Shown: piece by piece, positions 25,535 through 35,175 of the stretch | Layout of the letters: each line of letters begins with the position of its first letter | Numbering within the stretch: position 1 is the stretch's first letter | From: Persicobacter sp. CCB-QB2 | GTDB taxonomy: Bacteria > Bacteroidota > Bacteroidia > Cytophagales > Cyclobacteriaceae | Assembly: GCF_001274635.1 (NCBI RefSeq) | Contig: NZ_LBGV01000001.1 | Coordinates: 2,170,001-2,234,000, forward strand | Reading direction: 5' to 3' | Length of the DNA: 64,000 nt | Notes under the pieces: model-generated | The model's input: only the letters and a program-made list of their open reading frames with translations | Told to the model about the DNA's origin: nothing | Database searches by the model: none | Translations under genes and position numbers: made by a program

Positions 25535-25900
25535 ATGAAAAAAACTGTGGTAATAGGCGCATCACCAAACCCCGGCAGATATAGCTATCTGGCCACCAGC
25601 ATGTTGCGAGAAAGAGGAATAGAGACCTTTCCTCTTGGGATTAGAAAAGGAGAAATTAGTGGGATTGCCATTTTACCCTTACAACAGCCTCCCCTACTGG
25701 AAAACATTCACACCATTACCCTTTATCTCAATCCGAAGAATCAGGAAGATTATATTGATTTTATGCTTTCCCTGAAACCGGAGCGTGTCATTTTTAACCC
25801 GGGCACCGAAAATTATGCTTTTATGCAAAAGCTGGAAGAAAATGGAATAATGGCGCTGGAAGCTTGTACGCTCGTATTATTACAAACCAATCAATACTAG
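25535..25900 (+). CDS. CoA-binding-domain protein (YccU-like)
   Basis: This 121-residue single-domain protein has the Rossmann-like CoA_binding_2 fold: VVIGASPNPGRYSYLA at the N terminus (nucleotide-binding loop), the IHTITLYLNPKNQEDYI middle and the FNPGTENYAF segment. Relatives bind CoA or are otherwise uncharacterised. It is monocistronic, with an AT-rich leader. Confidence 0.85.
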   Translation: MKKTVVIGASPNPGRYSYLATSMLRERGIETFPLGIRKGEISGIAILPLQQPPLLENIHTITLYLNPKNQEDYIDFMLSLKPERVIFNPGTENYAFMQKLEENGIMALEACTLVLLQTNQY

Positions 25901-25913
25901 CGGCATGGAGCGG

Positions 25914-26050
25914 GTTTAAAAAGCGAGCATTTGAAGTATTGCAGAAGCGATATAGGATTATTTTGAGGAAATAGCATCGCTATTATGGAGAAATTAGCCA
26001 AAATCGCTTTCAATAATTCGAATTTGCAGCCGGATGGTGTGCTTTTAAAC
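25914..26050. repeat. Imperfect 137-bp palindrome
   Basis: The left end GTTTAAAAAGC pairs with the right end GCTTTTAAAC. Inner arms TGAAGTATTGCAGAAGCGAT and ATCGCTTTCAATAATTCGAA are largely complementary, and the centre is ATAGC-ATC-GCTAT. It fills the gap between two convergent genes and may be a MITE-like element or a structured terminator region. Confidence 0.55.
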
Positions 26051-26082
26051 ATGATCTTAATCCCGACTTCCCGCTCTTGACC

Positions 26083-27216
26083 TTAGCCAAACACCAACAC
26101 CTGCGGCACAAAGCTGATAATAAAAATAACCATCGCTAACCAACCCAAAATTATCCGTTTTTTTCCCAGCGGCGCCGTATCGGTGGTAGGCGGATGATAG
26201 ACGCCCAGAAATCGCCCTAAAACAAACATGAATACCAGCCAAACCGTGAAACCCTCAAAAGAGGGAAATAGCCATTTGGCGAAATACTGCATTGCGAAAA
26301 TAATTACCGCATAAAACAGTCGCTCCTGCCGGTCATTCGTCATTTTATAAAAACACAAGTACAGAAAATAAAGGTATAGCGGACTGTAAATAATAATTTC
26401 CTGGGTGGAATCTCCGGGATTAATCAGCCCGATTCCTCCCAGAAACAATAAGCCCATAAACAAATATTTGGAAACAATACGATGCGCCTTATCCCCGATT
26501 AAACCATATAAAATATGTCCTCCATCCAGTTGCCCAATCGGTAAAAGATTGAGCGCCGTAAAAAAAAGCGCCAGGTAACCCGCAAACAATAAGGGATAAT
26601 GAATCATTTCATGTGGATCCGGAATTTTAGTGGGATCAGCGACCAATACCTTTTCCATCAACATCATCAGTAAATTGCCCCCTACCCGAATAGGGGGATT
26701 GGCATTTTCATCGGCAGGGTCATAGGCATAAACATGTTGAGGATAATCTAATCCATATTGCTCGTATTCCGGATGAATCTGGTAAATAAATGTGGGGTCC
26801 GGAAGATGCGTATACCCATAAGTCAATACAAAAAGGCAAACGATAAAACCAGCCAGTGGCCCTGCAAGACCGATATCAAAATACTTTTTCCGGGAGTTGA
26901 TTTTATCTTTAATCTGTATCAATGCACCAAAGGTGCCTAAACTCATCGTGAAAGAAAAAAACCATTGTGGAATGTAATAAGGCAAACTGGTATTCACCTT
27001 CAATTTACGTGCAACAAAATAATGCCCAAATTCATGAGCAGTTAAAATTCCCAGAAAAGGAATGGAATACCAAAAGCCCTGAAAAAATTCCTTTTTACTC
27101 AAAACCTCCTCCCCAAAAAACCAACTTTTGCCAAACATCCATTCTGCTCCGGCTAAAGTGGTGGTAATTAATGTAAGAATAAACAGGCCGAGATGAATTA
27201 GAATTTTTTTCTGCAT
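26083..27216 (-). CDS. Site-2-protease-family (M50) intramembrane metalloprotease
   Basis: This 377-residue multi-pass membrane protein carries zinc-binding HEFGH in TM2 (TAHEFGHYFVARK) and a partner Asp in NLLPIGQLDGGHIL, equivalent to the LDG motif of S2P proteases. Around eight membrane segments are predicted. No PDZ domain is seen. Site-2 proteases cleave membrane-bound regulators or signal-peptide remnants. A long loop with AYDPADENANPPIRVGG separates the two halves. It lies 9 bp downstream of the HAD phosphatase gene, so the two probably form an operon. Confidence 0.88.
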   Translation of the reverse strand: MQKKILIHLGLFILTLITTTLAGAEWMFGKSWFFGEEVLSKKEFFQGFWYSIPFLGILTAHEFGHYFVARKLKVNTSLPYYIPQWFFSFTMSLGTFGALIQIKDKINSRKKYFDIGLAGPLAGFIVCLFVLTYGYTHLPDPTFIYQIHPEYEQYGLDYPQHVYAYDPADENANPPIRVGGNLLMMLMEKVLVADPTKIPDPHEMIHYPLLFAGYLALFFTALNLLPIGQLDGGHILYGLIGDKAHRIVSKYLFMGLLFLGGIGLINPGDSTQEIIIYSPLYLYFLYLCFYKMTNDRQERLFYAVIIFAMQYFAKWLFPSFEGFTVWLVFMFVLGRFLGVYHPPTTDTAPLGKKRIILGWLAMVIFIISFVPQVLVFG

Positions 27217-27225
27217 GACAGACGA

Positions 27226-27861
27226 TCAATAAGTAATGTTGTATTCTTTAAAAAACGAAAAATCTCCACTGTTGGGATTCATCTGCTCGACCTGAAAGCC
27301 CATTGACCTGGCGGTTGTACAGTTGGCTGGATTATCATCAATGAATAAAGTTTCCTCTGGCTTAATCCCCTCGGCTTGTATGACTGATTTAAATATGGCC
27401 GGATCTGGTTTTCTAAAGCCCATACGAGAGGAATAATAAACCCCATCCAGCAATTCAGGCAAACCACCAGGCACTCCATTCTCCCGGGCCAACTGCTGAT
27501 TAAAACTCAGCACATGAAGTTCATTGGTATTACTAAGCAGTAGCAAACGGTGGTTTGGCTTTAATTTTTTCAGCATTTCAATGCGTTCCTGTGGAAAATC
27601 CAGCAAAACCTTATCCCAGGCCGCTGCTAAGGCCTGTGGCTGACCGACTACCCCTAACTCCTCTCCAAGTTTTGCCAAAAAGGTATCATTATCAATAGCG
27701 CCAATCTCATGCTGATTGAATAAGGTAGTTTCATAAATACGGGAGGACAACTCCTCCTCACTTTTTCCGGATAATTCACTAAAGGCGGCCACTGCTTTTT
27801 TTAAATCAATATTTAGCAACACTGCCCCCAGATCAAAAATAATTGTTCGAATGGTATTCAT
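27226..27861 (-). CDS. HAD-family sugar-phosphatase, YihX-like
   Basis: This 211-residue protein resembles E. coli YihX (alpha-D-glucose-1-phosphate phosphatase). HAD motif I is IIFDLGAVL (nucleophile Asp10), motif II LLLLSNTNELH, motif III FRKPDP with the Lys, and motif IV FIDDNPANC. As in YihX, a Gly follows in place of the second Asp of the usual DxD. The cap helix region HEIGAIDNDTFLAKLGEELG also matches. The substrate is inferred, not shown. Confidence 0.85.
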   Translation of the reverse strand: MNTIRTIIFDLGAVLLNIDLKKAVAAFSELSGKSEEELSSRIYETTLFNQHEIGAIDNDTFLAKLGEELGVVGQPQALAAAWDKVLLDFPQERIEMLKKLKPNHRLLLLSNTNELHVLSFNQQLARENGVPGGLPELLDGVYYSSRMGFRKPDPAIFKSVIQAEGIKPEETLFIDDNPANCTTARSMGFQVEQMNPNSGDFSFFKEYNITY

Positions 27862-28043
27862 TGGGTCAAAATAATTTTCCGCAATAAAAAAAGCCTATTA
27901 AGAAAACACAAGAAAGGCCAAAAAAAATAAAATTCATAAATGTTAGGGGAGATAAGATTATAAATAACTAACCATCAATTGTCAATATTTACAGAAAAAC
28001 GCAAAGGCTAACTTTTCTCATCCATTAGCTCAGCTACTAATGC

Positions 28044-28051
28044 TATCTTTG
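28044..28051 (+). promoter_or_regulatory. -7 box upstream of uraA
   Basis: TATCTTTG matches TAnnTTTG, 26 bp before the ATG. Spacing and position fit a short 5' leader. Confidence 0.5.
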
Positions 28052-28076
28052 TGAAATTTTAATCAATCCTTTACCA

Positions 28077-29393
28077 ATGAATCAAATAAACGGTCAACAA
28101 ATTGTACTTGGCGTGCAATTTCTTTTTGTTGCTTTTGGAGCAACCGTTTTGGTACCCCTGCTAGTGGGAATTGATCCTGCTGTAGCGTTATTTACTGCCG
28201 GTACCGGAACCCTGCTTTTCCACCTGATTACTCAGAAGAAAGTCCCGGTATTTTTGGGCAGCAGCTTTGCATTTATTGCTCCCATTACCGCAAGTACCAA
28301 GCTGTACGGACTACCTGCTACTCTTTCAGGCTTAATTGCCGTAGGTATTCTTTATACCATTGTCTCCACCATTATTCGTTTCCGAGGCCTGAAACTCATT
28401 GAAAAACTTTTCCCTTCGGTAGTGGTGGGCCCTGTCATTATGGTCATTGGTTTATCTCTGGCCTCGGTTGGTGTGGATATGGCGAAACAGAACTGGCTTG
28501 TGGCCACAGTGGTTTTGATGGTAACTTTGTTGACTACCGTTTATGGAAAAGGCTTTTTCAAACTAATTCCCATTTTCACAGGATTGTTCGTCGGCTACCT
28601 CCTGTCGCTAAGTTTACATTTTCTTAATCCAACTCCATTTGTATTTGATTTACATGAACTCATCCCGGGACTTCAAGGACTTTTCCCCAACTTAAGCCCG
28701 ATAAGTTTTCAAATTCCTCCCATCACTATTGATCTGGCTCAAATTTCCAACGCTAAATGGTTTGCCTTGCCAAAATTCACAACACCGGAATTCAACTGGA
28801 ATGCCATCCTATTCATGCTACCAGTTGCTTTTGCGCCCATGATTGAACATATCGGAGATATGTATGCCGTGGGAGCGGTAGCAAAAAAGAACTTTGTAAA
28901 AGACCCCGGCTTGCATAAAACCCTTTTAGGTGATGGGGTAGCCACCGCATTAGCCGGATTCCTTGGGGGCCCGCCTAACACCACTTATTCAGAAGTTACC
29001 GGAGCGATCTCCTTAACAAAGGTTACCAATCCTGTCATTTTGAGAATTTCAGCCATCACTGCCATTGTTTTTTCATTAATCGGAAAAATCAGTGGATTCC
29101 TGAAGTCCATCCCCGCCCCTGTCTTGGGTGGAATTATGTTGTTACTGTTTGGAACCATTGCTTCAGTGGGGATCAATACGCTTACGGAATCTCATACTGA
29201 TTTCAAAAAAACCAGAAATCAGGTCATTGTTTCCGTCATACTCACCATTGGGATTGGTGGAGCTGTACTAGAGTTCGGTGATTTTTCCCTATCCGGTATT
29301 GGGCTGGCCTCTATTGTGGGAGTTTTCCTTAATCTGGTATTACCGGATCACTCTCAACCACTTCCTCACAGTGAGGAAATGAATGATAAATAG
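28077..29393 (+). CDS. uraA: Uracil/xanthine permease (NCS2 family)
   Basis: This 438-residue inner-membrane protein has 12 to 14 helices. The family signatures are seen: the opening VLGVQFLFVAFGATVLVPLLVG, VPVFLGSSFAFIAP, the substrate-site segment MIEHIGDMYAVG and the GGPPNTTYSEV motif with QNxG-like Asn. It is a proton-driven importer, most likely of uracil. The Glu in IEH and the SEV segment correspond to the UraA binding residues. It is monocistronic with a promoter and a strong terminator. Confidence 0.93.
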   Translation: MNQINGQQIVLGVQFLFVAFGATVLVPLLVGIDPAVALFTAGTGTLLFHLITQKKVPVFLGSSFAFIAPITASTKLYGLPATLSGLIAVGILYTIVSTIIRFRGLKLIEKLFPSVVVGPVIMVIGLSLASVGVDMAKQNWLVATVVLMVTLLTTVYGKGFFKLIPIFTGLFVGYLLSLSLHFLNPTPFVFDLHELIPGLQGLFPNLSPISFQIPPITIDLAQISNAKWFALPKFTTPEFNWNAILFMLPVAFAPMIEHIGDMYAVGAVAKKNFVKDPGLHKTLLGDGVATALAGFLGGPPNTTYSEVTGAISLTKVTNPVILRISAITAIVFSLIGKISGFLKSIPAPVLGGIMLLLFGTIASVGINTLTESHTDFKKTRNQVIVSVILTIGIGGAVLEFGDFSLSGIGLASIVGVFLNLVLPDHSQPLPHSEEMNDK

Positions 29394-29416
29394 CGGATTT
29401 AGAAATCTTTGATAAA

Positions 29417-29447
29417 GGGCAAGTCTTTAGGGGCTTGCCCTTTTTTA
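29417..29447 (+). terminator. Terminator after uraA
   Basis: A GGGCAAG/CTTGCCC stem with a 10-nt loop is followed by six T. Confidence 0.9.
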
Positions 29448-29482
29448 TTGGAAACTTGTTAGTTAAGCTGAAGCCTTTTATC

Positions 29483-29704
29483 TTAAATAAGATTATTCAT
29501 GCTAAAACCCTCGTATAGCAGCTCGGCGGGAAAATGACGGAATTGTTTCCTATTTCGAATTTTCCCCAAAGATATGGATGAATGTGAAAAAGCGGACCTA
29601 CCCAAATTTGGGCTAATTGGAAATCGGAACAACCAATTTCAACAAACTAAAGTAGAGTCACTTACCACACTTACCTGAATCTGGTGGTGAATAATCCGGT
29701 TTAA
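29483..29704 (+). repeat. Dispersed ~220-bp intergenic element, copy C
   Basis: This 222-bp copy begins TTAAATAAGATTATTCATGC and ends GGTGGTGAATAATCCGGTTT. Inner GGCGGGAAAATGACGGAATTG, CCTATTTCGAATTTTCCCC and CAAATTTGGGCTAATTGG align with copies A, D and E. Confidence 0.75.
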
Positions 29705-29737
29705 TTATCATTCCATCAAACAAAACCATGAACACTT

Positions 29738-30538
29738 ATGTCTCAAAAAGTAGAAACCATCAAGCTTGACAAAAAAACATATGAGAAAGAACTGGAGCGC
29801 TTACAAATCGAATTAGTCAAACTCCAGAAATGGGTAAAAGAAAAAGGATTAAGAGTGGTGGTGATCTTTGAAGGGAGAGATGCCGCGGGGAAAGGAGGTG
29901 CGATCAAACGTATTCGAGAAAACCTGAGTCCACGCATTTGCAAAGTGGTGGCATTGGGAATTCCGACAGAAAGGGAAAAATCGCAATGGTATTTTCAACG
30001 ATATGTCGCTCATTTACCTGCCGCTGGCGAAATCGTCCTATTTGACCGCAGCTGGTATAACCGTGCGGGCGTGGAATATGTGATGGGCTACTGCACGCAG
30101 ACACAATACGAGGAATTCCTTAGAAGTTGTCCTTTGTTTGAAAGAATGCTCATTCGTTCAGGTACTATTCTTATCAAATACTGGTTTTCGGTAAGTGATG
30201 AAGAACAGGAAAAGCGTTTCGCTGAACGGATCAATACGCCAATGAAGCGATGGAAATTTAGTCCGATGGATATTAAATCACGGGAAAAATGGATGGAGTA
30301 TTCCCAAGCCAAAGATCAGATGTTTGCCTATACCGATACCAAACAATCTCCCTGGTATGTAGTAGAGGCAGATCGCAAAAAAGCCGCCAGATTAAACTGC
30401 ATTGCGCATTTGCTCTCTAAAATTGATTATGAGGAAATCCCTGATGAGAACATTGAACTGCCGGAAATAGACAGATCCAAAGGTTATATCCGCCCACCCA
30501 GAGAGGAACAAACCTACGTACCGGAATTATATGAATAA
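29738..30538 (+). CDS. ppk2: Polyphosphate kinase 2
   Basis: This 266-residue single-domain PPK2 uses polyphosphate to phosphorylate nucleoside diphosphates (or the reverse). Walker A lies in FEGRDAAGKGGAIKR, and the PPK2 motifs FDRSWYNRAGVEYVMGYC and WFSVSDEEQEKRFAER follow. The length and layout fit class I. There is no ppk1 next to it. It shares a bidirectional terminator with convergent topA. Confidence 0.95.
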   Translation: MSQKVETIKLDKKTYEKELERLQIELVKLQKWVKEKGLRVVVIFEGRDAAGKGGAIKRIRENLSPRICKVVALGIPTEREKSQWYFQRYVAHLPAAGEIVLFDRSWYNRAGVEYVMGYCTQTQYEEFLRSCPLFERMLIRSGTILIKYWFSVSDEEQEKRFAERINTPMKRWKFSPMDIKSREKWMEYSQAKDQMFAYTDTKQSPWYVVEADRKKAARLNCIAHLLSKIDYEEIPDENIELPEIDRSKGYIRPPREEQTYVPELYE

Positions 30539-30570
30539 AAAAAATCCCCGCTGTGATCCGCGGGATTTTT
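30536..30570. terminator. Bidirectional terminator between ppk2 and topA
   Basis: An AAATCCC...GC/GCGGGATTT hairpin has A and T runs on the two sides and serves the two convergent genes. Confidence 0.8.
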
Positions 30571-30573
30571 AAT

Positions 30574-33042
30574 TTATACTTTCTTAGCCGTAGTTGACGC
30601 TTTCTTTGTCGTCGTCTTTTTGGCGGTAGTGGTTTTCTTTGTGGTTGTCTTTTTTGCAGCAGTCTTCTTGGCCGGTGCTTTTTTGGCCGTAGTCTTCTTG
30701 GCGGTAGTGGTTTTAGCCGCAGCTTTTTTACCTTTTTCAGGGGTAGCCGCTTCCCACTCTAAGGCCTGTTCCCAGGTAATTTCAAGTGGTTTCTCTTTAA
30801 ATTCCTTTGGAATCTTAACATTCTTTTTACCAAACTTGATGTAAGGACCCCAACGACCATTCAGCACCTGTACTTCAGTATCCTCATCAAAAGCTTTGAT
30901 AAATTTCTCCCGGTCCGCCTTTCGCTTGGCTTCAATCAGCTCAATGGCAGTATCCAATTCTACCGAAAGGGGATCGTATTCTTTCCCTAAGGACACAAAT
31001 TTACCATCATGACGAATATATGGACCAAAACGACCTATGGCCGCTACTACTTTTTTATCCTCATACATCCCCACATCACGAGGAAGTTTGAATAATTCCA
31101 ATGCTTCTTCCAGGGTAATTTTTTCCAGATACTGCCCCTTTCTAAGACTGGCAAATTGAGGCTTCTCTGCCCCTTCTTCCTCTGAAGTTTCCCCTAACTG
31201 GACTAATGGCCCGAATCTACCCAATCGAGCGATCACCATTTTACCTGTTTTAGGGTCAATTCCTAATTCACGGGCGGAACTGATCTCCCGACGGTCAATT
31301 TGCTCAGCTTGTTCCACCTTCTGATGAAATCCGCCATAAAAGCCGCCAATCATCTCATCCCAATTTTGCTGGCCCTGAGCGATTTCATCAAATTCTTTCT
31401 CCACTTTTGCCGTGAAGGAGAAATCAACTACTGATGGAAAATACTCCACTAAGAAGTCATTCACCACCATCCCGATATCAGTGGGGTATAATTTATTCTT
31501 TTCAGCACCTGTAATTTCAACCTTATCAAAAGCCTTAAATTCAAATGCTGCATCCAATGTCAATTCGCGATAAGGACGCTCCACCCCGTCTCTTGGTTCT
31601 TTCACCACATAGTTTCGACGCTGCACCGTGGAAATAGTAGGCGCATAAGTGGAAGGACGACCAATGCCTTTTTCTTCCAGTTCCTTCACCAAAGAGGCTT
31701 CCGTAAATCTTGCCGGAGGACGTGTGAAGCCCTGACGCGCCACCATCTCATTCAGACGCAACACCTGGCCAATCGTCAATGGAGGCAACATATCCTTGGA
31801 CTCTTCATTGTTCTCCTCGTCATCGGTAGACTCAATATAGACCTTAAGGAAACCTTCAAAAGTCACCACCTGACCGGTCGCATTCAACTCTTCCGGACGG
31901 CTGGAAATCCCGATTTTAGCGGTAGTTTTCTCAATTTCCGCCTGAGACATCTGAGAGGCAATAGCACGCTTCCAGATCAATTCATATAGCCGCTGCTCAT
32001 CGCGCTCACCTGCTGACAATTTATGCAGCGCAAAATTCGTTGGGCGAATCGCTTCGTGAGCCTCCTGGGCAGAAGAATTTTTTGTAGTATATTTTCTGGT
32101 ATTGGAATATTCCTCTCCATAAGCCGACACCACTTCTTTCGCTGCTGCCGCTAAAGCATCATCCGAAAGGTTTAGGGAGTCGGTACGCATATAGGTAATC
32201 TTACCGGCTTCATACAAGCGCTGTGCTACAGACATCGTTTTAGCAACCGAAAAACCCAATTTACGCGAGGCTTCCTGCTGTAAAGTGGAAGTGGTGAATG
32301 GAGGGGCCGGAGATTTTTTACTAGGCTTTTTCTCCAGATTATTAATCTTAAATTCAGCACCCTTACAATCATTTAGAAAAGCGTGCGCTTCGTCCTCGGT
32401 ATTAAACCTACCCGGTAATTCCGCCTTTACTTCTTTTCCTCCTGGTAAATCGAAAACGGCTTTCACCTTAAAGAAAGAACTGACCTGATGGGCGTCAATC
32501 TCGCGCTCACGCTCCACGACCAGGCGAACCGCCACTGACTGTACTCGTCCGGCAGAAAGACCCGTCTTAATTTTTTTCCAAAGTACCGGTGACAGCTCAA
32601 AACCCACCAAGCGATCCAATACCCTTCTGGCCTGCTGCGCATTGACCAAATTCTCATCAATGGTTCTTGGATTGTTAATGGCTTTTACAATGGCATTCTT
32701 GGTGATCTCATGAAAAACGATCCGCTTCGTTCGAGCATCTTCCAGCTTTAAAGTCTCCTTTAAATGCCAGGAAATCGCCTCTCCCTCGCGGTCATCATCG
32801 GATGCGAGGTAAATAAGCTCCGCATCCTTAGCCAGTTTTTTCAAGTCCCGGATAACTTCCTTTTTATCCGGGCTTACTTCGTAGGTAGGTTTGAATCCAT
32901 TATCAATATCAATGGCACCATTTCCTTTAGGCAAGTCTCTGACATGGCCAAAACTGGAAACCACCTTAAAATCCTCGCCCAAATAGCCTTCTATGGTTTT
33001 GGCCTTTGCCGGGGACTCCACTATCACCAAGTTCTTTTGCAT
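30574..33042 (-). CDS. topA: DNA topoisomerase I with histone-like C-terminal tail
   Basis: This 822-residue type IA topoisomerase relaxes negative supercoils. The TOPRIM domain is at the start (NLVIVESPAKAKTIEGYLG, with ASDDDREGEAI) and the catalytic Tyr lies in GKITYMRTDSLNLSD. The C-terminal region has glycine-rich repeats (RLGRFGPLVQLGE, IGRFGPYIRHDGKF, GRWGPYIKFGKKNV) without zinc-binding Cys clusters. The last 50 or so residues are Lys/Ala/Thr repeats of the AKKTTAKK type, like H1-type bacterial tails, probably for DNA binding. A likely promoter is at 33164-33194. Confidence 0.96.
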   Translation of the reverse strand: MQKNLVIVESPAKAKTIEGYLGEDFKVVSSFGHVRDLPKGNGAIDIDNGFKPTYEVSPDKKEVIRDLKKLAKDAELIYLASDDDREGEAISWHLKETLKLEDARTKRIVFHEITKNAIVKAINNPRTIDENLVNAQQARRVLDRLVGFELSPVLWKKIKTGLSAGRVQSVAVRLVVEREREIDAHQVSSFFKVKAVFDLPGGKEVKAELPGRFNTEDEAHAFLNDCKGAEFKINNLEKKPSKKSPAPPFTTSTLQQEASRKLGFSVAKTMSVAQRLYEAGKITYMRTDSLNLSDDALAAAAKEVVSAYGEEYSNTRKYTTKNSSAQEAHEAIRPTNFALHKLSAGERDEQRLYELIWKRAIASQMSQAEIEKTTAKIGISSRPEELNATGQVVTFEGFLKVYIESTDDEENNEESKDMLPPLTIGQVLRLNEMVARQGFTRPPARFTEASLVKELEEKGIGRPSTYAPTISTVQRRNYVVKEPRDGVERPYRELTLDAAFEFKAFDKVEITGAEKNKLYPTDIGMVVNDFLVEYFPSVVDFSFTAKVEKEFDEIAQGQQNWDEMIGGFYGGFHQKVEQAEQIDRREISSARELGIDPKTGKMVIARLGRFGPLVQLGETSEEEGAEKPQFASLRKGQYLEKITLEEALELFKLPRDVGMYEDKKVVAAIGRFGPYIRHDGKFVSLGKEYDPLSVELDTAIELIEAKRKADREKFIKAFDEDTEVQVLNGRWGPYIKFGKKNVKIPKEFKEKPLEITWEQALEWEAATPEKGKKAAAKTTTAKKTTAKKAPAKKTAAKKTTTKKTTTAKKTTTKKASTTAKKV

Positions 33043-33163
33043 CGTTGCTGCACGGGTTATATTAAAATGCCTGAATCAAGCGGCATCATAAACAAAAATA
33101 GAATATGCACTATTTATCGATTTAATTCAACTCAAAACGCCCTAATCTGGTTGTGCATATTTA

Positions 33164-33195
33164 CAAACATAGCCTTAATTGATGGGGAAATTCAA
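33164..33195 (-). promoter_or_regulatory. Promoter of topA
   Basis: Minus-strand TATGTTTG (33164-33171) has a TTG 21 bp upstream (33193-33195). This gives a 5' leader of about 115 nt. Confidence 0.5.
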
Positions 33196-33461
33196 ATTTT
33201 TGAAAAAGAAAATTAATTTCGGACTTTTATCAGAAATCCTAAATCATCACCAAAATCCCTAAATTTGAAGTTTTGCTCCATAGTAAAATGATCGAAAAAA
33301 AGTGGTTTTCATCCTTTTAAAAACCTTTTTACAAAATAGGTCTATCTTCTAAAAAACAAAAAATTACATTTTTTGGCTTCCTCATTTAGACGGACTGTTT
33401 ATTTAGCCCACATTTAACTTACTTTTGCTGGACAAAAGCCTTTATTGAGGCCTGAACGCTA

Positions 33462-33549
33462 TATCGAAATTTGATAATTCCGGAAAATTAATGGTGCTAT
33501 CCTTTGGAATTATCTCCTATCGCTGTAGCTATCCTTCAAATTTTCGTAT
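33462..33549. repeat. Imperfect palindrome with AT-rich arms
   Basis: CGAAATTTG...GATAATTCC on the left pairs with GGAATTATC...CAAATTTTCG on the right. It lies in the gap between divergent topA and sixA, just before the 219-bp element. It resembles the 25.9-kb palindrome in size and composition. No gene is seen in 33196-33573. Confidence 0.45.
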
Positions 33550-33573
33550 CCAATTTCGGGTATTATTCGCGCT

Positions 33574-33792
33574 TCACCGGGATTATTCATGCTTAAATGC
33601 TCCTTTAGTTTCAAGGCGAAAAAAATGAAGGAATAGTTCCCTTTTCATTTTCCCCACGAAGCTGATGAATGTGGAGAAAGCAAGCATGTCCAAATTCGGG
33701 CTATTAATAAATCAATAAGTACAACTTAATTGAACTGAAAGAGAATCACTTAAATTAATCCGCTAAATTTAGCGGTGAGTAATTCAGGTTAA
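33574..33792 (+). repeat. Dispersed ~220-bp intergenic element, copy D
   Basis: This 219-bp copy begins TCACCGGGATTATTCATGC and ends AGCGGTGAGTAATTCAGGTT(AA). Inner GGCGAAAAAAATGAAGGAATAG, GGAGAAAGCAAGC and CAAATTCGGGCTATT match copy A closely. Confidence 0.75.
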
Positions 33793-33839
33793 CCACTCAA
33801 TCCCTATTATTAAAATCTAAAAAAATTGATCTCAAAAAA

Positions 33840-34331
33840 ATGAAGACTTTATTCCTTATCAGGCATGCAGAAGCAGTGGAAGGTGGATACCATGAACCCG
33901 ACTTCGAGAGATTATTAACCCAGCACGGCGTATTTTCCGCCGTTAAAACCGCCGAACAGTTTAAACTTCAAAACTGGAATATTGATTTAATGCTCATTTC
34001 TCCCGCCCGAAGAACTGAAATGACGGCCAAGCTCATCAGTGAACAGCTTTCCTTACCTACCGAAAAGCTTTCCTACATTGAGGACCTGTACAATGGCACA
34101 GTAAGAACGTTAATGCGCGCTATTAACCAGGTCGATGCAACGGTCAATCACTTAGCCATTGTGGCTCACCATCCCGGAATCCCTTACCTGGCGGAAATGC
34201 TCACCGACCAAACCGTTGGCTATCTGCAACCAGCCGGGCTTATTAAAATAGATTTTGCGATTGAAAGCTGGGAAGAGGTCAGTCAGGGTCTGGGGACATT
34301 AAAAGCGGTCATTCAGGAAGAAAATTTTTAA
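33840..34331 (+). CDS. sixA: SixA-type phosphohistidine phosphatase
   Basis: This 163-residue histidine-phosphatase-superfamily protein has the RH motif in LFLIRHAEAVEGG, a second Arg in ISPARRTEMTA, and the second His in VAHHPGIPYL. It is the short SixA form, without extra domains. SixA removes phosphate from phosphohistidine in the PTS-Ntr or HPt branch. The target here is unknown. Confidence 0.88.
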   Translation: MKTLFLIRHAEAVEGGYHEPDFERLLTQHGVFSAVKTAEQFKLQNWNIDLMLISPARRTEMTAKLISEQLSLPTEKLSYIEDLYNGTVRTLMRAINQVDATVNHLAIVAHHPGIPYLAEMLTDQTVGYLQPAGLIKIDFAIESWEEVSQGLGTLKAVIQEENF

Positions 34332-34575
34332 AAATTTACAAACCTCACAAAATTGACTTTTATTGATATTTATTTCGATCATTCGAATACTTATTTACGC
34401 AAAATCGCCCTCTTGACCCTTATTCCTCTCCAAAATTACGGAGATTCAATTTGCGCAAAATATAACTATTATTATTTAAAACATGAACAATATGCTTTTT
34501 AGGTAATTTTAATCCCTTTTATAATTAAAAAATTCACATTATCCTTGAAGTGCAATACTTTTTACAAACAATTTT

Positions 34576-35175
34576 ATGAGCACTTTAAGCAATTTTTTGG
34601 GACTTGATAAATTAAAGTCCGATCCGAAGGCATATGCCGCTGCCCTTTATTTATATGCAGTTGTTGGACTCACAGTAGTTTTCTTTTTAATTCATGCCTA
34701 CTTTGGGCTATACCGGGTATTTCTTTACCTCAGCATCTTTCAGATATTGAATGTTTGGAGTCTGATCATGGTCTTAAAAGGCAAATCAACTGAGACAGCG
34801 ATCAAACTACAAAGCTTTGGATTTATCATCAACCCCATATTCGTCACCCTGACACAAGGGGACCTTCTGAACTCAGGACTGGTGATTCTGTGGGGAATTT
34901 TATCCGTTTGTCAAATTGCCTTTTTTGTGGGTTGGGAAGCTTTTACCAAATGGGTAAGTGCTTATTTCGTCGCCTTCCTCACTTTACTGGCTTTTCAGGC
35001 AGCAGAAATCCCGACCATGCAGTGGTTTAATCCCATTTTTGGAAGTGAAGACATTCAGCAATTTATATTGAGAACAAAAGACCAAATATTACTTTGCTCC
35101 TGTACCATATTCGGTATGGCCTTATTGTTTACCATTATGATTGGTAGCACAAGAAGGCAATTGATCTGGGAATAA
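34576..35175 (+). CDS. Integral membrane protein of unknown function
   Basis: This 199-residue protein has six predicted membrane helices (around residues 22-42, 44-64, 75-95, 100-122, 128-148 and 170-192) and short charged ends. The fold resembles the membrane sensor part found at the N terminus of some Bacteroidota cyclases and kinases, but no output domain follows. There are no catalytic motifs I can identify. It is monocistronic and convergent with sucC. Confidence 0.75.
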   Translation: MSTLSNFLGLDKLKSDPKAYAAALYLYAVVGLTVVFFLIHAYFGLYRVFLYLSIFQILNVWSLIMVLKGKSTETAIKLQSFGFIINPIFVTLTQGDLLNSGLVILWGILSVCQIAFFVGWEAFTKWVSAYFVAFLTLLAFQAAEIPTMQWFNPIFGSEDIQQFILRTKDQILLCSCTIFGMALLFTIMIGSTRRQLIWE

